Shown here piece by piece: positions 1 through 4,868 of a DNA stretch of 7,447 bases. Source of the DNA: Pseudomonadota bacterium (lineage in GTDB: Bacteria; Pseudomonadota; Alphaproteobacteria; Sphingomonadales; Sphingomonadaceae); assembly GCA_023427285.1 (NCBI GenBank), contig JAEZBH010000250.1, positions 1-7,447 of the forward strand, read 5' to 3'. The notes under the pieces are model-generated. The model saw nothing but the letters and a program-made list of their open reading frames with translations. It made no database searches and had not been told where the DNA came from. The position numbers were made by a program, and so were the translations under genes. Position 1 is the first letter of the stretch. Each line of letters starts with the position of its first letter.

Positions 1-743
1 CGCTCAGCTTCATGGAAGCCTGCGGCATCAATCCGGAAACCGCGCCGCAGCTGCGCGGCACCGAGTTCTACACCAGCCACGAGGCCCTGCTGCTCGGCTA
101 CGAGCAGGCGATGACCCGTCAGGATTCGCTGACCGGCCAGTGGTACGACACCTCGGCGCACATGCTGTGGATTGGCGATCGCACCCGCTTCCCCGGCTCG
201 GCCCACGTCGAGTTCCTGCGCGGCATCGGCAACCCGATCGGCATGAAGGTCGGCCCGTCGCTGGAGCCGGACACGCTTCTGCGTCTGCTCGACACGCTGA
301 ACCCGAACAACGAGGCGGGCCGCATCACGCTCATCGCCCGTTACGGCGCGGAGAAGATCGATGCGCACCTGCCGCAGCTGGTGCGCGCGGTGAAGAAGGA
401 AGGCCGCAGCGTCATCTGGTCGTGCGACCCGATGCACGGCAACACCGTCAAGACCGGCACGGGCTACAAGACCCGCCCGTTCGACCGGCTCATGACCGAA
501 GTGCGCTCGTTCTTCGCCATTCACCGGGCCGAGGGCACGCACGCGGGCGGCATCCACGCCGAGATGACCGGCCAGAACGTGACCGAATGCACGGGCGGCG
601 CGATTGCCATTACCGACGAGAACCTGGCCGATCGCTACCACACCCATTGCGACCCGCGCCTGAATGCGGCGCAGGCGCTGGAGCTGGCGTTCCTCATCGC
701 CGAAGGGCTTCAGCAGGAACTGGCCAGCCAGGAAGCCGCCTGA
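1..743 (+). CDS. Class II 3-deoxy-7-phosphoheptulonate (DAHP) synthase, C-terminal part
   Basis: This enzyme condenses phosphoenolpyruvate and erythrose 4-phosphate into DAHP, the first step of the shikimate pathway to aromatic amino acids, in the cytoplasm. The frame is already open at base 1 (first full codon at 3), so the gene starts upstream. About 247 codons remain of a family usually near 450-480 residues, so roughly the first half is missing. The wording is that of the class II (plant-type, AroG of Mycobacterium) family, not the AroF/G/H class of E. coli: [52 protein letters not shown] and [10 protein letters not shown]. By family knowledge, the metal ligands still visible are the His of DPMHGNT (435-437), the Glu of HAEMTG (561-563) and the Asp of HCDPRLN (651-653). 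The missing N-terminal half should hold the Cys ligand. The C-terminus is intact and is followed 30 bp later by a strong terminator, so the gene ends its transcription unit. Confidence 0.95.
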   Translation, partial: LSFMEACGINPETAPQLRGTEFYTSHEALLLGYEQAMTRQDSLTGQWYDTSAHMLWIGDRTRFPGSAHVEFLRGIGNPIGMKVGPSLEPDTLLRLLDTLNPNNEAGRITLIARYGAEKIDAHLPQLVRAVKKEGRSVIWSCDPMHGNTVKTGTGYKTRPFDRLMTEVRSFFAIHRAEGTHAGGIHAEMTGQNVTECTGGAIAITDENLADRYHTHCDPRLNAAQALELAFLIAEGLQQELASQEAA

Positions 744-773
744 TCCAGGCCGCACTTCTCTGGTCTTGAACGC

Positions 774-815
774 AACAGGGGCCGCGATCGGATGAGATCG
801 CGGCCCCTGTTTTTT
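774..815 (+). terminator. Intrinsic terminator of the DAHP synthase gene
   Basis: A perfect 16-bp stem (774-789 with 796-811) closes a 6-nt loop (ggatga). The stem is GC-rich, and a run of six T occupies 810-815. It lies 30 bp after the DAHP synthase stop and reads in the plus direction. Further T-rich sequence (gttgc) follows. Confidence 0.93.
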
Positions 816-822
816 GTTGCAG

Positions 823-840
823 GCTCGAAAGCTGTTCTAA
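823..840. repeat. Partial copy (tail end) of the foldable repeat
   Basis: This 18-nt segment (gctcgaaagctgttctaa) matches the tail of repeat copy 1 at 886-903 in all but two positions. It joins almost directly to the start of copy 1, as a remnant of a third tandem unit would. The rest of that unit is not visible, because the DAHP synthase terminator lies immediately to the left. Confidence 0.6.
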
Positions 841-844
841 GCTC

Positions 845-904
845 TTTGTTGGTCGCACTTTCTTAAGCGCAGGGCGTTCTACCCTGCTCGAAAGCTGCTC
901 TTAG
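845..904. repeat. Foldable repeat, copy 1 (60 nt)
   Basis: The unit begins tttgttggtcgc, as copy 2 does. It can fold into an inner 6-bp stem (869-874 gcaggg with 882-887 ccctgc), an outer 5-bp stem (858-862 ctttc with 890-894 gaaag) and, past a bulged C at 895, three more pairs (855-857 gca with 896-898 tgc). I do not recognise a named repeat family. It could be a small non-autonomous palindromic element, a structured RNA segment or a REP-like unit. No open reading frame of credible size lies in it. Confidence 0.75.
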
Positions 905-944
905 AGCGGTTTGCGACCAGCTTGCAGCAGGTCGCCCGCTCTAA
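901..944. repeat. Long imperfect palindrome between the repeat copies
   Basis: A 9-bp arm (901-909 ttagagcgg) pairs perfectly with 936-944 (ccgctctaa). Inside it, 913-918 (gcgacc) pairs with 930-935 (ggtcgc), leaving a 3-nt bulge (ttt, 910-912) and an 11-nt loop. The ggtcgc word also occurs in both flanking repeat copies (851-856 and 955-960), so 913-918 could pair with any of three partners. There is no T-run on either side, so this is not a standard terminator. Confidence 0.75.
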
Positions 945-948
945 ATCC

Positions 949-1006
949 TTTGTTGGTCGCGCTTTCTTAACCGCAAAACATGCGTTTTGCTCGAAAGTCG
1001 CTCTAG
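949..1006. repeat. Foldable repeat, copy 2 (58 nt), overlapping the bfr stop codon
   Basis: It shares the first 12 nt, the ctttcttaa block and the tcgaaag block exactly with copy 1. The arms of its inner stem read gcaaaa (973-978) and ttttgc (985-990) instead of gcaggg and ccctgc, so pairing is kept while sequence changes. The outer stem is 962-966 with 993-997, extended past a bulged T (998) by 959-961 (gcg) with 999-1001 (cgc). The right end (ctctag) contains the complement of the bfr stop codon at 1003-1005, so bfr messenger RNA would carry this structure at its 3' end. Confidence 0.78.
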
Positions 1007-1485
1007 TGCTCGTCGGCGGCTTTCATCTGCTTCTGGAGATAGTTCTCAAGGCCGACGGTCTTGATGAGGGTGAGCTGGGTTTCGATGAAATCGACGTGCT
1101 CTTCCTCGGACTCGAGGATGTCTTCCAGCAGCTCGCGGCTCACGTAATCCTTCACGGATTCGCAGTAGGCGATGGCTTCGCGCAGGTCGAGCATCGCTTC
1201 CATCTCGACTGCGAGGTCGGCTTCCAGCAGCTCGGGAACGGTCTCGCCGATGCGCAGGCGGTTCAGCGTCTGAAGGTTGGGCAGGCCATCAAGGAACAGG
1301 ATGCGCTTGGTCAGCTCATCCGCGTGCTTCATCTCGTCGATGGATTCCTTGTACTCGTAGTCGCCCAGGCGATCGAGGCCCCAATTCTGAAGCATACGAG
1401 CATGCAGGAAGTACTGGTTGATGGCGGTCAGCTCGTTCTTGAGAATCTTGTTCAGGTGCTTGATGACCTCTGGATCACCCTTCAT
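1003..1485 (-). CDS. bfr: Bacterioferritin (haem-containing ferritin)
   Basis: Bfr forms a 24-subunit cytoplasmic shell that oxidises Fe(II) at a di-iron site and stores it as ferric mineral. Haem sits between subunit pairs. The 160-residue product has near-family length (E. coli Bfr has 158) and starts MKGD, the usual Bfr start. All di-iron ligands are present at standard positions: E18, E51, H54, E94, E127 and H130. Y25 is present, and the haem ligand is M52 in the [10 protein letters not shown] motif. Helices carry family wording throughout ([29 protein letters not shown]). The frame extends two codons further to a TTG at 1491, but the Shine-Dalgarno sequence (aaaaaggag) abuts that TTG and sits 6 nt before the ATG at 1485, so I use the ATG. 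The gene follows bfd on the same strand after about 180 bp. Its stop codon lies inside a structured repeat. Confidence 0.97.
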   Translation of the reverse strand: MKGDPEVIKHLNKILKNELTAINQYFLHARMLQNWGLDRLGDYEYKESIDEMKHADELTKRILFLDGLPNLQTLNRLRIGETVPELLEADLAVEMEAMLDLREAIAYCESVKDYVSRELLEDILESEEEHVDFIETQLTLIKTVGLENYLQKQMKAADEH

Positions 1486-1491
1486 CGCCAA

Positions 1492-1500
1492 CTCCTTTTT
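1492..1500 (-). promoter_or_regulatory. Ribosome binding site of bfr, decides the start
   Basis: On the minus strand this reads aaaaaggag, ending 6 nt before the ATG at 1485. It leaves no space before the upstream TTG at 1491, which is therefore unlikely to be used. Confidence 0.85.
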
Positions 1501-1552
1501 ACAACTGTGGGGGTTACAAATTCAGGCCGATTCGGCCGGGGGATAGGGAGAG

Positions 1553-1558
1553 AATATA
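1553..1558 (-). promoter_or_regulatory. Possible -10 element of a bfr promoter
   Basis: The minus strand reads tatatt here, four of six matches to TATAAT, about 70 nt upstream of the bfr start. No convincing -35 lies at the right distance (tctttg at 17 nt spacing is weak). The leader also contains the palindrome ggccgattcggcc at 1525-1537. The call rests on position and the -10 alone. Confidence 0.35.
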
Positions 1559-1617
1559 GGCCGCTACTCTATCACCAAAGATTGGCAATGCAGAGCAGAA
1601 ATCCAGGCACGACGAAG

Positions 1618-1642
1618 CCAGCCGCCGGGTGAGGGCGGCTGG
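1618..1642 (-). terminator. Hairpin downstream of bfd, possible terminator or attenuator
   Basis: A perfect 9-bp GC-rich stem (1618-1626 with 1634-1642) with a 7-nt loop lies 28 bp past the bfd stop, between bfd and bfr. On the minus strand it is followed by cttcgtcg, without a real T-run, so termination may be weak and some bfd transcripts could read on into bfr. Confidence 0.5.
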
Positions 1643-1669
1643 TGCTCAATGCCTTGCCAGGAGCTAGAT

Positions 1670-1864
1670 TTATTCGGCGGGCCAGGTGGGCTGGCCGACC
1701 TTGTGCTCCTCGCTAATGACCGACTTGGCAAAGCTGGCGCATTGCCCGCACTCGATGCGGCAACCAAGATGAGCGTAAACCGCATTGGGGCGCTGCTCTC
1801 CGGACATGCGCGCGGCAGTCCGAACGTCCGATTCCCGTAAGCCATTGCAGATGCAAACGTACAT
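1670..1864 (-). CDS. bfd: Bacterioferritin-associated ferredoxin
   Basis: Bfd is a small [2Fe-2S] protein that docks on bacterioferritin and delivers electrons through its haem, reducing the mineral core so that iron is released. The product is 64 residues, the usual size. It begins MYVCICNGL and has the family cysteine pattern: C4 and C6 near the start, then C39 and C42 in ECGQC. An extra cysteine, C35, lies just before the second pair and is not one of the four expected ligands. The ATG gives the canonical MYVC start, although the ribosome binding site upstream is weak. bfd precedes bfr on the same strand, which supports both calls. In other bacteria bfd is induced by iron shortage, and a possible Fur-like site lies upstream at 1915-1932. 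Confidence 0.93.
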   Translation of the reverse strand: MYVCICNGLRESDVRTAARMSGEQRPNAVYAHLGCRIECGQCASFAKSVISEEHKVGQPTWPAE

Positions 1865-1914
1865 GTGCCGAACTCGAGAGCTGTTGAACGGTCAACCTTG
1901 AGGTAACTGATTTT

Positions 1915-1932
1915 GCGAATGAGTGTCAATTA
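1915..1932 (-). promoter_or_regulatory. Possible iron-regulator (Fur-like) site and -35 element before bfd
   Basis: The plus strand reads gcgaatgagtgtcaatta. It resembles alphaproteobacterial Fur-type sites built on aatgag..tca..., with a TGA-gtg-TCA core, but is not a perfect palindrome. On the minus strand it contains a consensus -35, TTGACA (1924-1929). The -10 region 17 nt on (ttacct, 1901-1906) is poor. A regulator bound here would block the -35, which fits known iron control of bfd. Both calls are by eye. Confidence 0.35.
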
Positions 1933-2005
1933 GGTTTTCAATCTTTGCGATTAATTGCGTCGGGGGGGGAGAAGCCCCGGTGATGACGGCCGGGCGGTAA
2001 AATCG

Positions 2006-2034
2006 TTGCATTGGAAACCGGCTGGCGGTGAAAT
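2006..2034 (+). promoter_or_regulatory. Possible promoter of the M20 amidohydrolase gene
   Basis: ttgcat (2006-2011) and tgaaat (2029-2034, four of six matches to TATAAT) are separated by 17 nt, about 40 nt before the start codon. The -35 matches only in its first three bases. The rest of the divergent 210-bp stretch (1865-2074) holds a G-run and short GC-rich inverted repeats (cgggg..ccccg, 1961-1979) without clear meaning. Confidence 0.35.
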
Positions 2035-2074
2035 GATGTAACGTACTTATTCATCCGACAGATCGGGGGCTCCC

Positions 2075-3418
2075 ATGCGTCTTATCCTTGCCAGCCTCGC
2101 GCTGGGTCTTGCGGCGGGTCAGCCTGCCTTGGCACAGTCAGCTTCTGTCCCAACCGGGGCTGATCCGCTGCGCGCTGCGATTTCAGCGGACCTGCCGTAT
2201 GTGCAGTCCTTGTATGTGGATCTGCACAAGGCGCCGGAGCTGTCGTTCCATGAGGCCAAGACCGCCGCGCGCATGGCGCAAGAGCTGAAGAAGGCGGGCT
2301 TTACGGATGTGACGACGGGTGTTGGCGGCCATGGCGTCGTTGGCGTCCTGAAGAACGGCGAGGGGCCGACGTTGCTGATCCGTGCGGACACGGACGCCCT
2401 GCCGGTCAAGGAGCAGACCGGCCTGCCCTACGCCTCGACCGTTGTGACCAAGGACGAGACGGGCGCAGAGGTGCCGGTGATGCATGCCTGCGGTCATGAC
2501 ATTCACATGAGCGCGTGGGTTGGCACGGCCCGGCGTCTGGTTGCGCTGAAAGACCAGTGGCGCGGCACGCTGGTGATGATTGCCCAACCCGCCGAAGAAC
2601 GCGGCGGCGGGGCAAAGGCCATGCTGGAGGACGGGCTGTACAAGCGTTTCCCCAAGCCGACCCATGTTGTGGCGCTGCATGTGAACGCGGCCATTCCGGC
2701 GGGCTCTGTCGGCATTCACTCAGGCTATGCCATGGCCAACGTCGACTCGGTGGACGTGACCGTGCGCGGCGTGGGCGGTCACGGCGCATACCCGCACACC
2801 ACGAAAGACCCGGTGGTGCTGTCGGCGCATATCGTAACGGCGCTTCAGACGCTGGTGAGCCGCACCAACAATCCGGCGGAACCGGCAGTGGTGACGGTGG
2901 GCTCGATTCACGGCGGCACCAAGCACAACATTATCCCCGACACGGTGAAGCTGGAGCTGACCGTGCGATCCTATGGCGATGACGTGCGCGACTCGCTGCT
3001 CTCCGGCATCAAGCGGATTGCGGAGGGACAGGCGGCAGCGTTCGGCGTGCCGCAGGAGCTGTGGCCGGTCGTGGAGGTCAAGAACGAGTACACGCCCTCC
3101 ACCTTCAACACGGACGGGTTGTCCGGCCAGCTGCAAGGCGTGTTCAAGGCCCGATTCGGCGATGATCGGGTGGTGGAAACCAGGCCCGCCATGGGCGGCG
3201 AGGACTTCTCCCGCTACTATCGGGAAGACCGCTCGCTTGAGAGCACGCTGTTCTGGCTGGGCGCGGTGAAGCAGTCCACCTGGGACGAGGCGCAGAAAGC
3301 TGGCAAGCCGTTGCCCTCCCTGCACTCGCCGTTCTTTGCGCCCGATCCGCAGCCAACGCTTGCCACCGGCATCGAGGCGATGACCGCAGGCGCGCTCGCG
3401 GTGCTGAGCGGCAAGTAA
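2075..3418 (+). CDS. Exported M20-family (M20D) metallo-amidohydrolase
   Basis: M20D enzymes hydrolyse N-acyl amino acids or related amides (hippurate, indoleacetyl- or other acyl-amino acids). The substrate here cannot be told. The 447-residue protein begins with a signal peptide: a short positive start, a hydrophobic stretch at residues 3-19, and likely cleavage after PALA (residue 20). It is therefore probably periplasmic, unlike many cytoplasmic relatives. Metal-site motifs are complete: HACGHDIHM (C139, H141), QPAEE (E174 as likely catalytic base, E175 as ligand), LHVN (H202) and LHSPFF (H417). VDLHKAPELSFHE, RADTDALPV and MGGEDFS are also family motifs. The lid/dimerisation domain lies at about 215-330 with GGHGAYPH. 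The ATG at 2075 follows a G-rich ribosome binding site (ggggg, 2065-2069) and gives the signal peptide directly. The gene stands alone and has its own terminator. It could also be annotated as a hippurate hydrolase or carboxypeptidase. Confidence 0.93.
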   Translation: MRLILASLALGLAAGQPALAQSASVPTGADPLRAAISADLPYVQSLYVDLHKAPELSFHEAKTAARMAQELKKAGFTDVTTGVGGHGVVGVLKNGEGPTLLIRADTDALPVKEQTGLPYASTVVTKDETGAEVPVMHACGHDIHMSAWVGTARRLVALKDQWRGTLVMIAQPAEERGGGAKAMLEDGLYKRFPKPTHVVALHVNAAIPAGSVGIHSGYAMANVDSVDVTVRGVGGHGAYPHTTKDPVVLSAHIVTALQTLVSRTNNPAEPAVVTVGSIHGGTKHNIIPDTVKLELTVRSYGDDVRDSLLSGIKRIAEGQAAAFGVPQELWPVVEVKNEYTPSTFNTDGLSGQLQGVFKARFGDDRVVETRPAMGGEDFSRYYREDRSLESTLFWLGAVKQSTWDEAQKAGKPLPSLHSPFFAPDPQPTLATGIEAMTAGALAVLSGK

Positions 3419-3446
3419 GCCGCTTCAATTCAATAGATGTGACTGG

Positions 3447-3480
3447 AAGGGGTGGTCCGTGGACCGCCCCTTTGTCGTTT
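3447..3480 (+). terminator. Intrinsic terminator of the M20 amidohydrolase gene
   Basis: A 12-position stem (3447-3458 with 3461-3472) contains one T-G wobble and a tight turn. It is followed by a broken T-rich tail (tttgtcgttt). It starts 28 bp after the stop codon. Confidence 0.8.
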
Positions 3481-3501
3481 CGGCCGGGTCTGTCGTTTCG
3501 G
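3473..3501. repeat. 11-bp direct repeat
   Basis: The word tgtcgtttcgg occurs at 3473-3483 and exactly again at 3491-3501, 18 bp apart start to start. The first copy overlaps the T-rich tail of the preceding terminator. A 12-bp perfect palindrome, cgcaaatttgcg, follows at 3508-3519. No function is evident. Confidence 0.6.
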
Positions 3502-3543
3502 TGGGAGCGCAAATTTGCGGCAGGGCGAGCGAGGGGAGGGCTT

Positions 3544-3579
3544 GTTAATATTACAAGTAATTATTAACTGCACTATAAA
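3544..3579 (+). promoter_or_regulatory. Promoter with overlapping palindromic operator-like site
   Basis: tataaa at 3574-3579 is a good -10 element, and ttacaa at 3551-3556 lies 17 nt upstream as a weak -35. Over this -35 sits a 25-nt inverted repeat: gttaatattac (3544-3554), a 2-nt centre, then gtaattattaac (3557-3568). The arms match fully except for one extra T in the right arm. A repressor dimer bound there would block the promoter. The region is AT-rich in a GC-rich neighbourhood. The controlled gene would be the DUF2061 gene starting at 3627. Confidence 0.6.
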
Positions 3580-3626
3580 GATTGTGTCAGCTGCTGAGAG
3601 AAGACCGCTGACCTGAGGAGTTTTTT

Positions 3627-3869
3627 ATGAAGCGTGACCTCGCCAAGACCCTGAGCTTCCTGGCCCTGCACTTCATCGTGGGCTTCTCGGTGGCGTATAC
3701 CTTCACCGGCGAGGTTGGGATTTCCAGCGCGATTGCTCTGGTGGAGCCGGTGGCCAACGCCGTGGTGTTCTTCTTCCACGAGCGCGTCTGGCGGCGTCGT
3801 GATGGGCGCGTGGCAGAAGCGCAGGCGCACACGGGCGAATCGCGCCCCGGTTTTGCATTTCATTGCTGA
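3627..3869 (+). CDS. DUF2061 small membrane protein
   Basis: This 80-residue protein has two predicted membrane segments (about residues 9-27 and 31-50), with a turn TGEVG between them. It ends the second segment with HERVWRRR at 51-58. The pattern KTLSF...TGE...A.ALVEP....V.FFHERVW is that of the DUF2061 family of short inner-membrane proteins, whose role is unknown. The arginines after the second segment suggest the C-terminus stays in the cytoplasm. The tail after residue 59 is poorly conserved in kind. The start is clear: gaggag at 3615-3620 lies 6 nt before the ATG. The gene stands alone between two terminators and appears to have its own promoter with a palindromic site. Confidence 0.85.
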   Translation: MKRDLAKTLSFLALHFIVGFSVAYTFTGEVGISSAIALVEPVANAVVFFFHERVWRRRDGRVAEAQAHTGESRPGFAFHC

Positions 3870-3910
3870 GGGCCCACTGCTGAGGACCTGTTGCCCAGAA
3901 GCGAATAAAA

Positions 3911-3940
3911 AGACGGCCCGCTGATAAAAGCGGGCCGTTT
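3911..3940. terminator. Bidirectional intrinsic terminator between convergent genes
   Basis: A perfect 10-bp stem (acggcccgct 3913-3922 with agcgggccgt 3929-3938) encloses the loop gataaa. Downstream on the plus strand is tttccgttatttctt. On the minus strand the stem is followed by ctttttatt. It lies 43 bp after the DUF2061 stop and 5 bp after the stop of the minus-strand [2Fe-2S] subunit gene, and serves both. Confidence 0.92.
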
Positions 3941-3943
3941 CCG

Positions 3944-4537
3944 TTATTTCTTCTTCCCGGCGGCAGGTTTTGCGGGTGCAGGTTTGGCCGCTTCCGGGGC
4001 GGGGCTATCGGGCGCGTTTTGCGCAGGTTGCTCAGGCGCGGCGTCTGCGAACGGATTGGACGCTTCCAGAGCCTTCAGCGCTGCAATCTTGGCAAGTTCG
4101 GCGGTGCGCAGGATGGCTTTCTCCACGCGCGGGTAGGTGCCGCACCGGCACAGATTCGTCATGTGCTTGGCGATGTCTTCGTGCGTCGGCTCGGGGATTT
4201 CCTGAAGCAGGGCTGCTGCTGCCATCAGCATGCCGGACTGGCAGTAGCCGCACTGGGGCACCTGCTGCTCGATCCAGGCTTCCTGAAGCGGATGCTTGCG
4301 GTCCGCCGACAGTCCTTCAATCGTCACGACCCGCGCACCTTCGATCGAGCCAATCGGCGTCTGGCAGGCGCGTGTGGCAACGCCTTCCACCTGCACCGTG
4401 CAAGCGCCGCACAGGCCCGCGCCGCACCCGTATTTGGTGCCGGTGAGATTCGCAACATCACGCAGCACCCAGAGAAGCGGCATCTCCGGATCGACTTCAA
4501 ACTCAGTCAGGCGTCCGTTCAGGACGATCTTGGGCAT
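3944..4537 (-). CDS. Two-[2Fe-2S] small subunit of a molybdenum hydroxylase (xanthine dehydrogenase / isoquinoline 1-oxidoreductase family)
   Basis: Such subunits carry electrons from a molybdopterin catalytic subunit that hydroxylates aldehydes or N-heterocycles. The product is 197 residues. An N-terminal plant-type ferredoxin fold holds C38, C43, C46 and C58 (GTKYGCGAGLCGACTV). A helical second domain holds C96, C99, C130 and C132 (QCGYCQSGM and LCRCGTY), so both clusters are complete. The wording is closest to IorA-type alpha subunits. The family core ends near residue 150; the last 40 or so residues are rich in Ala, Pro and Lys and end GKKK, an extension not usual in the family. The ATG at 4537 has gagg 5 nt upstream and gives the normal MPKIVLNG start; the ATG at 4558 has no ribosome binding site. 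The usual neighbour, the large molybdopterin subunit, is absent on both sides: a terminator follows at once, and the gene upstream is coxB on the other strand. Confidence 0.9.
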   Translation of the reverse strand: MPKIVLNGRLTEFEVDPEMPLLWVLRDVANLTGTKYGCGAGLCGACTVQVEGVATRACQTPIGSIEGARVVTIEGLSADRKHPLQEAWIEQQVPQCGYCQSGMLMAAAALLQEIPEPTHEDIAKHMTNLCRCGTYPRVEKAILRTAELAKIAALKALEASNPFADAAPEQPAQNAPDSPAPEAAKPAPAKPAAGKKK

Positions 4538-4542
4538 GATGA

Positions 4543-4546
4543 CCTC
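4543..4546 (-). promoter_or_regulatory. Ribosome binding site of the [2Fe-2S] subunit gene, decides the start
   Basis: The minus strand reads gagg, 5 nt before the ATG at 4537. Nothing similar precedes the in-frame ATG at 4558, which lies in an AT-rich inverted repeat instead. Confidence 0.7.
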
Positions 4547-4556
4547 AATCCAATCC

Positions 4557-4590
4557 ATGCTTTAAAAAAGCATAGGACGGTAAAAGCATA
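4557..4590. repeat. Inverted and direct repeats of an aaagcat word upstream of the [2Fe-2S] subunit gene
   Basis: atgcttt (4557-4563) is inverted as aaagcat (4567-4573) with a 3-nt centre. The longer word aaaagcata occurs at 4566-4574 and exactly again at 4582-4590, 16 nt apart. On the minus strand the tatgct words could serve as -10 elements, but no matching -35 is visible. The repeats could be regulator sites for the minus-strand gene. Confidence 0.45.
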
Positions 4591-4868
4591 TTCAGGGCGC
4601 AGGCGGAAGGCTTGGCTGCACGAAAGCGCAGAGATAACGGCCCTTCGCAATCGGTGCGCGAGGACCGGTGCCATAATCAAGATGCAGTCAGGCTCGGGTG
4701 TTCCGGTAGTGGCGCAATGACCGCCGGGAGGGCGGGAATCGCGCATTATTGCGCTTGCGACAAATGGTGTTTGTCATGCCAAGTGCCCGTCTGGCCGCAG
4801 TTATCTGCGATTCTGGCACATTTGGAGAGCGAGCACCTTGATTTCCGTCAATGCGTCACCTTGGCCGC
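4591..4868. other. Non-coding stretch between divergent genes
   Basis: This part of the roughly 390-bp gap between the [2Fe-2S] subunit gene and coxB holds no credible gene. Two short perfect inverted repeats stand close together: gcgca..tgcgc (4741-4754, loop ttat) and gacaaa..tttgtc (4759-4775, loop tggtg). They lie about 95-130 bp upstream of the cox -35 element and could be regulator sites. The coxB frame is open back to a TTG at 4838, but that stretch has no signal-peptide character and lies upstream of the cox promoter. I see nothing else in it. Confidence 0.5.

Noticed and set aside
140..769. Plus-strand open frame of 209 codons inside the DAHP synthase gene
   Set aside because: It is a shifted frame of a clearly coding region. 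The product is Arg/His/Ala-rich, as expected of a shadow.
823..1006. CRISPR array
   Set aside because: There are only two full units, each internally palindromic and diverged in its middle, with no set of equal-length unique spacers and no cas genes.
823..1006. Insertion sequence
   Set aside because: No transposase frame is present and there are no clear flanking target-site duplications. The block is under 200 bp, so at most it is a small non-autonomous element.
922..1632. Plus-strand open frame of 236 codons across bfr
   Set aside because: It is antisense to bfr, which is certain from its ligands. The frame also runs through the repeat block and the leader, and shows no recognisable protein.
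3544..3568. CtrA binding site (TTAA-N7-TTAA)
   Set aside because: The two TTAA words are 15 nt apart, not 7, so the CtrA spacing is not met.
4019..4720. Plus-strand open frame of 233 codons opposite the [2Fe-2S] subunit gene
   Set aside because: The minus-strand gene carries all eight cluster cysteines. The plus-strand product has no recognisable motif.
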